NCBI RefSeq assembly: GCF_027587195.1
Contig: NZ_JAPDDP010000073.1
Span: 1 to 40,801, forward strand
Direction: 5' to 3'
Length of the DNA: 40,801 bases
Origin: Solirubrobacter phytolaccae
Lineage (GTDB): Bacteria > Actinomycetota > Thermoleophilia > Solirubrobacterales > Solirubrobacteraceae
Each line of letters starts with the position of its first letter. Within the stretch, counting starts at the first letter, position 1. The translations under genes were made by a program, and so were the position numbers. This document shows positions 39,058-40,801 of this stretch, one piece after another. The notes under the pieces are model-generated. The model was not told where the DNA came from. It did no database searches and saw only the letters and a list, made by a program, of their open reading frames with translations.

Positions 39058-40173
39058 ATGTACCGGGGCGTGCGTTTGATTCCATCCCGCAAGATCCGCG
39101 ACGGCGTAGAGCTGGCGCGGGACGTGGTGGCCGGCCCTCCAGGGACGGCACCACTGCTGCGGGCGGGGGTCAAGCTGTCCGCGCGCTACGCGGTCCTGCT
39201 CCCGAAGGCGGGTGTGGGATCGGTCTGGATCGAGGACGAGCTCGGCGCCGACATCGACGTCACGGAGCCGTTGACGCCCGAGACGCGAGCGAAGGTACAC
39301 AAGGCCACGGCCGGCGCGCTGAGCGCCGCCAACACCGCGCTGCGGTCGGGCTCCGGGATGCCGCGTGAAGTGGTCGAGTCGCTCGGCGACGTCGCGGGCT
39401 CGATGGTCAACGACCTGCTCGACTGCCCCGAGGCCGCGCTCGCGCTCGAGGACCTCGGCGCCTTCGACGACTACACGCACAAGCACAGCGTCCAGGTCAC
39501 GCTGCTCGGGCTGCTGATCGCCCGCCGCGTCTGGCAGACCGAGGGCTGGATCGACTACCGCGGGCGCCGGCGCTTCGACCGCATCGAGGACCGGCTGCGC
39601 AAGCTCGGCCTCGGGCTGCTGGTGCACGACGTCGGCAAGCTCGCCGTCCCGCCCGAGATCCTCAACAAGCCCGGCCGCCTGACCGACCCCGAGATGGAGA
39701 TCATGAAGGGCCACGCGATGGCCGGTGTCGAGCTGCTGCGCCCCGCCGACCTGTCGCCGCTGTCGCTGTCCGTCGTGCGCGACCACCACGAGCGCGTTGA
39801 CGGCTCCGGCTACCCGGAGGGCCTCTTCGGCTCGCAGGTCCAGGAGTTCCCCCGCATCGCCGCCGTGGCCGACGTCTTCGACGCCGTGACCAGCCAGCGC
39901 GTCTACAAACCCGCCGCGCCGCCGCACGTCGGCGTCCGCGTCATCCGCGAAGGCTCCGGCACCCAGTTCTGCCCGAGCATCGTCCGTCACTTCCGCGCGG
40001 TCGTCATGCCGTACCCCGTCGGCCACGAGATCACCCTGCCCGACGGTCGCGCCGGCGTCGTCGCGAGCGTCTCGATCGACGACCCCGACTCCCCGACCGT
40101 GCGCGTGAAGGGCCCGGTCGGCGTCGAGGAGCTCGTCGTCGACATGACGGTCGAGCGCGCGAAGGTCGCCTAG
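39058..40173 (+). CDS. HD-GYP domain c-di-GMP phosphodiesterase
   Basis: 371 aa. An N-terminal ~110-residue region (SRKIRDGVELARDVVAGPPGTAPLLRAGVKLSARYAVLL) as in other HD-GYP proteins of the DUF3391-like type. The HD-GYP core has HKHSVQVTLLG, H190-D191 in LLVHDVGKL, IMKGHAMAGVELL, and HHERVDGSGYPEGL (243-256) with the GYP at 251-253. The metal-binding set looks complete, so it should cleave c-di-GMP. The C-terminal extension of ~60 residues (PSIVRHFRAVVMPYPVGHEITLPDGRAGVVASV) is a small beta domain. It is inserted, in the opposite direction, between xseB and xseA; the stop overlaps that of xseA (CTAG). Confidence 0.93.
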   Translation: MYRGVRLIPSRKIRDGVELARDVVAGPPGTAPLLRAGVKLSARYAVLLPKAGVGSVWIEDELGADIDVTEPLTPETRAKVHKATAGALSAANTALRSGSGMPREVVESLGDVAGSMVNDLLDCPEAALALEDLGAFDDYTHKHSVQVTLLGLLIARRVWQTEGWIDYRGRRRFDRIEDRLRKLGLGLLVHDVGKLAVPPEILNKPGRLTDPEMEIMKGHAMAGVELLRPADLSPLSLSVVRDHHERVDGSGYPEGLFGSQVQEFPRIAAVADVFDAVTSQRVYKPAAPPHVGVRVIREGSGTQFCPSIVRHFRAVVMPYPVGHEITLPDGRAGVVASVSIDDPDSPTVRVKGPVGVEELVVDMTVERAKVA

Positions 40174-40801
40174 AAGAGGCGCACCGTGTCGTCCTCGGCG
40201 GCGCGCCCGGCCGCCGTGGCGGGCTTCGGCGCGCGCAGTCGGCGCGCGACGGGCGCGGGCTCGTCGCCGGCCGCCACGATCTCGCCGCCCGTCTCCGCGA
40301 GGTCGTCGCCGTGAACGGCCGCATCGAGAGAGGGCGTCTCGTCGCGCGCCCGCGACTCGTCCGCCGCGATTATCGCGTCGGCTGGCGTGCCGTCGTCGTC
40401 CGGCCGCGTGGGCGCGGCCTCGTCGGGCGCCGCCTCGGGCGCGTCGCCGGCCGCCACGGCGTCGTCACCCGGCGGCGCGGGCGCGGCGGTCTCCGGGCGG
40501 GCCGTGATGCGGCCGTCGTGGAGGCGGATCGTGAGCGACTGCTGGTCGCGGGCGGCGGCCGCGGTCGTGATCGGCTCGCCGTCGGCGTCCTCCAGCAGGG
40601 CGTAGCCGCGTTCCAGCGTGCGTTGCGGGTCGTGGGCGGCGAGCGTGCCCAGGATGCGGTCCAGGTCGCGCCGACGGCGCTCTAGGGCGGCCGCGGAGGC
40701 GCGGTCGAGCGTCGCCGCGTCCGCGCGGGCGCGGCCGGTGGCGCGCTCGGCGCCGAAGGCCGCGGCGGTGGCCTTGCGGGTGAGGGCGGCGGCGCGCTGC
40801 T
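40170..40801 (-). CDS. xseA: Exodeoxyribonuclease VII large subunit, 3' part (runs off the right edge)
   Basis: About 209 residues are in the window. The conserved C-terminal helices and end are visible: RRRDLDRILGTLAAHDPQRTLERGYALLEDADGEPITTAAAARDQQSLTIRLHDGRITA, the standard XseA ending. Then follows an unusual ~110-residue acidic, Ala/Pro/Asp-rich tail (EAAPDEAAPTRPDDDG...) that ends in ATAAGRAAEDDTVRLF. The tail is of low complexity and probably disordered. The 5' portion with the OB fold is outside the window. Confidence 0.88.
   Translation of the reverse strand, partial: QRAAALTRKATAAAFGAERATGRARADAATLDRASAAALERRRRDLDRILGTLAAHDPQRTLERGYALLEDADGEPITTAAAARDQQSLTIRLHDGRITARPETAAPAPPGDDAVAAGDAPEAAPDEAAPTRPDDDGTPADAIIAADESRARDETPSLDAAVHGDDLAETGGEIVAAGDEPAPVARRLRAPKPATAAGRAAEDDTVRLF

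Overview
The window is a GC-rich, gene-dense chromosomal segment from an actinobacterium. Leaderless-looking promoters, GTG/TTG starts, two ECF sigma/anti-sigma pairs with an RskA-type partner, and a Thermoleophilia-like gene set suggest a Solirubrobacter/Conexibacter-type soil organism. That assignment is inference from gene content, not from a marker gene. Layout from left to right: a DUF2339-like membrane protein interrupted by a large palindrome (1-1438); a TetR regulator and an FKBP lipoprotein; then a nucleoside uptake and salvage locus (2813-12377). The salvage locus has upp divergent from a tightly coupled run of a CYTH-cytidine deaminase fusion, purine nucleoside phosphorylase, thymidine phosphorylase, adenosine deaminase and a BMP-type nucleoside ABC transporter. 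Next come a lipoprotein, a stand-alone receiver protein and a DUF4031 protein. The most interesting unit follows at 13727-15729: a protein with the sequence pattern of a bacterial gasdermin, overlapped by ATGA with a gene for an HExxH...ExxAD zinc metalloprotease. That is the layout of a gasdermin-protease abortive-infection (cell-death) operon, but with an unusual protease class. From 16800 to 22338 lies a 5.5-kb island with visibly lower GC. It is bounded by a perfect 44-bp direct repeat derived from the 3' part of a tRNA-Thr(UGU) gene. It carries an AbiE toxin-antitoxin pair with a clear palindromic operator, a Schlafen/AlbA_2 protein with an overlapping partner, a HTH protein and a truncated tyrosine integrase. 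After the tRNA comes a core-like region: a GAF-GGDEF-EAL-GAF c-di-GMP protein, a GDP-sugar epimerase/reductase, a PlsC-GpsA fusion, two sigma/anti-sigma pairs, a TetR-controlled DrrAB-type exporter with two 17-bp operators, a rhomboid protease, a BtuF-like protein, pterin carbinolamine dehydratase and a CNNM/CorC ion transporter. The CNNM gene is preceded by an acidic/proline 14-codon leader ORF and a Shine-Dalgarno-sequestering hairpin, the architecture of a Mg2+-responsive leader. A structured orphan transcript with its own promoter and an Arg-rich 17-codon ORF follows at 35722-36050. The right end holds 3-hydroxyacyl-CoA dehydrogenase, an FHA protein, an AcuI/YhdH reductase, xseB, an HD-GYP phosphodiesterase and the 3' part of xseA. 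Genes are packed extremely tightly: several convergent pairs share a CTAG stop overlap, one divergent pair shares a CATG start overlap, and a -10-like hexamer often sits 6-12 nt before the start codon. Everything was read by eye; no database search was available.
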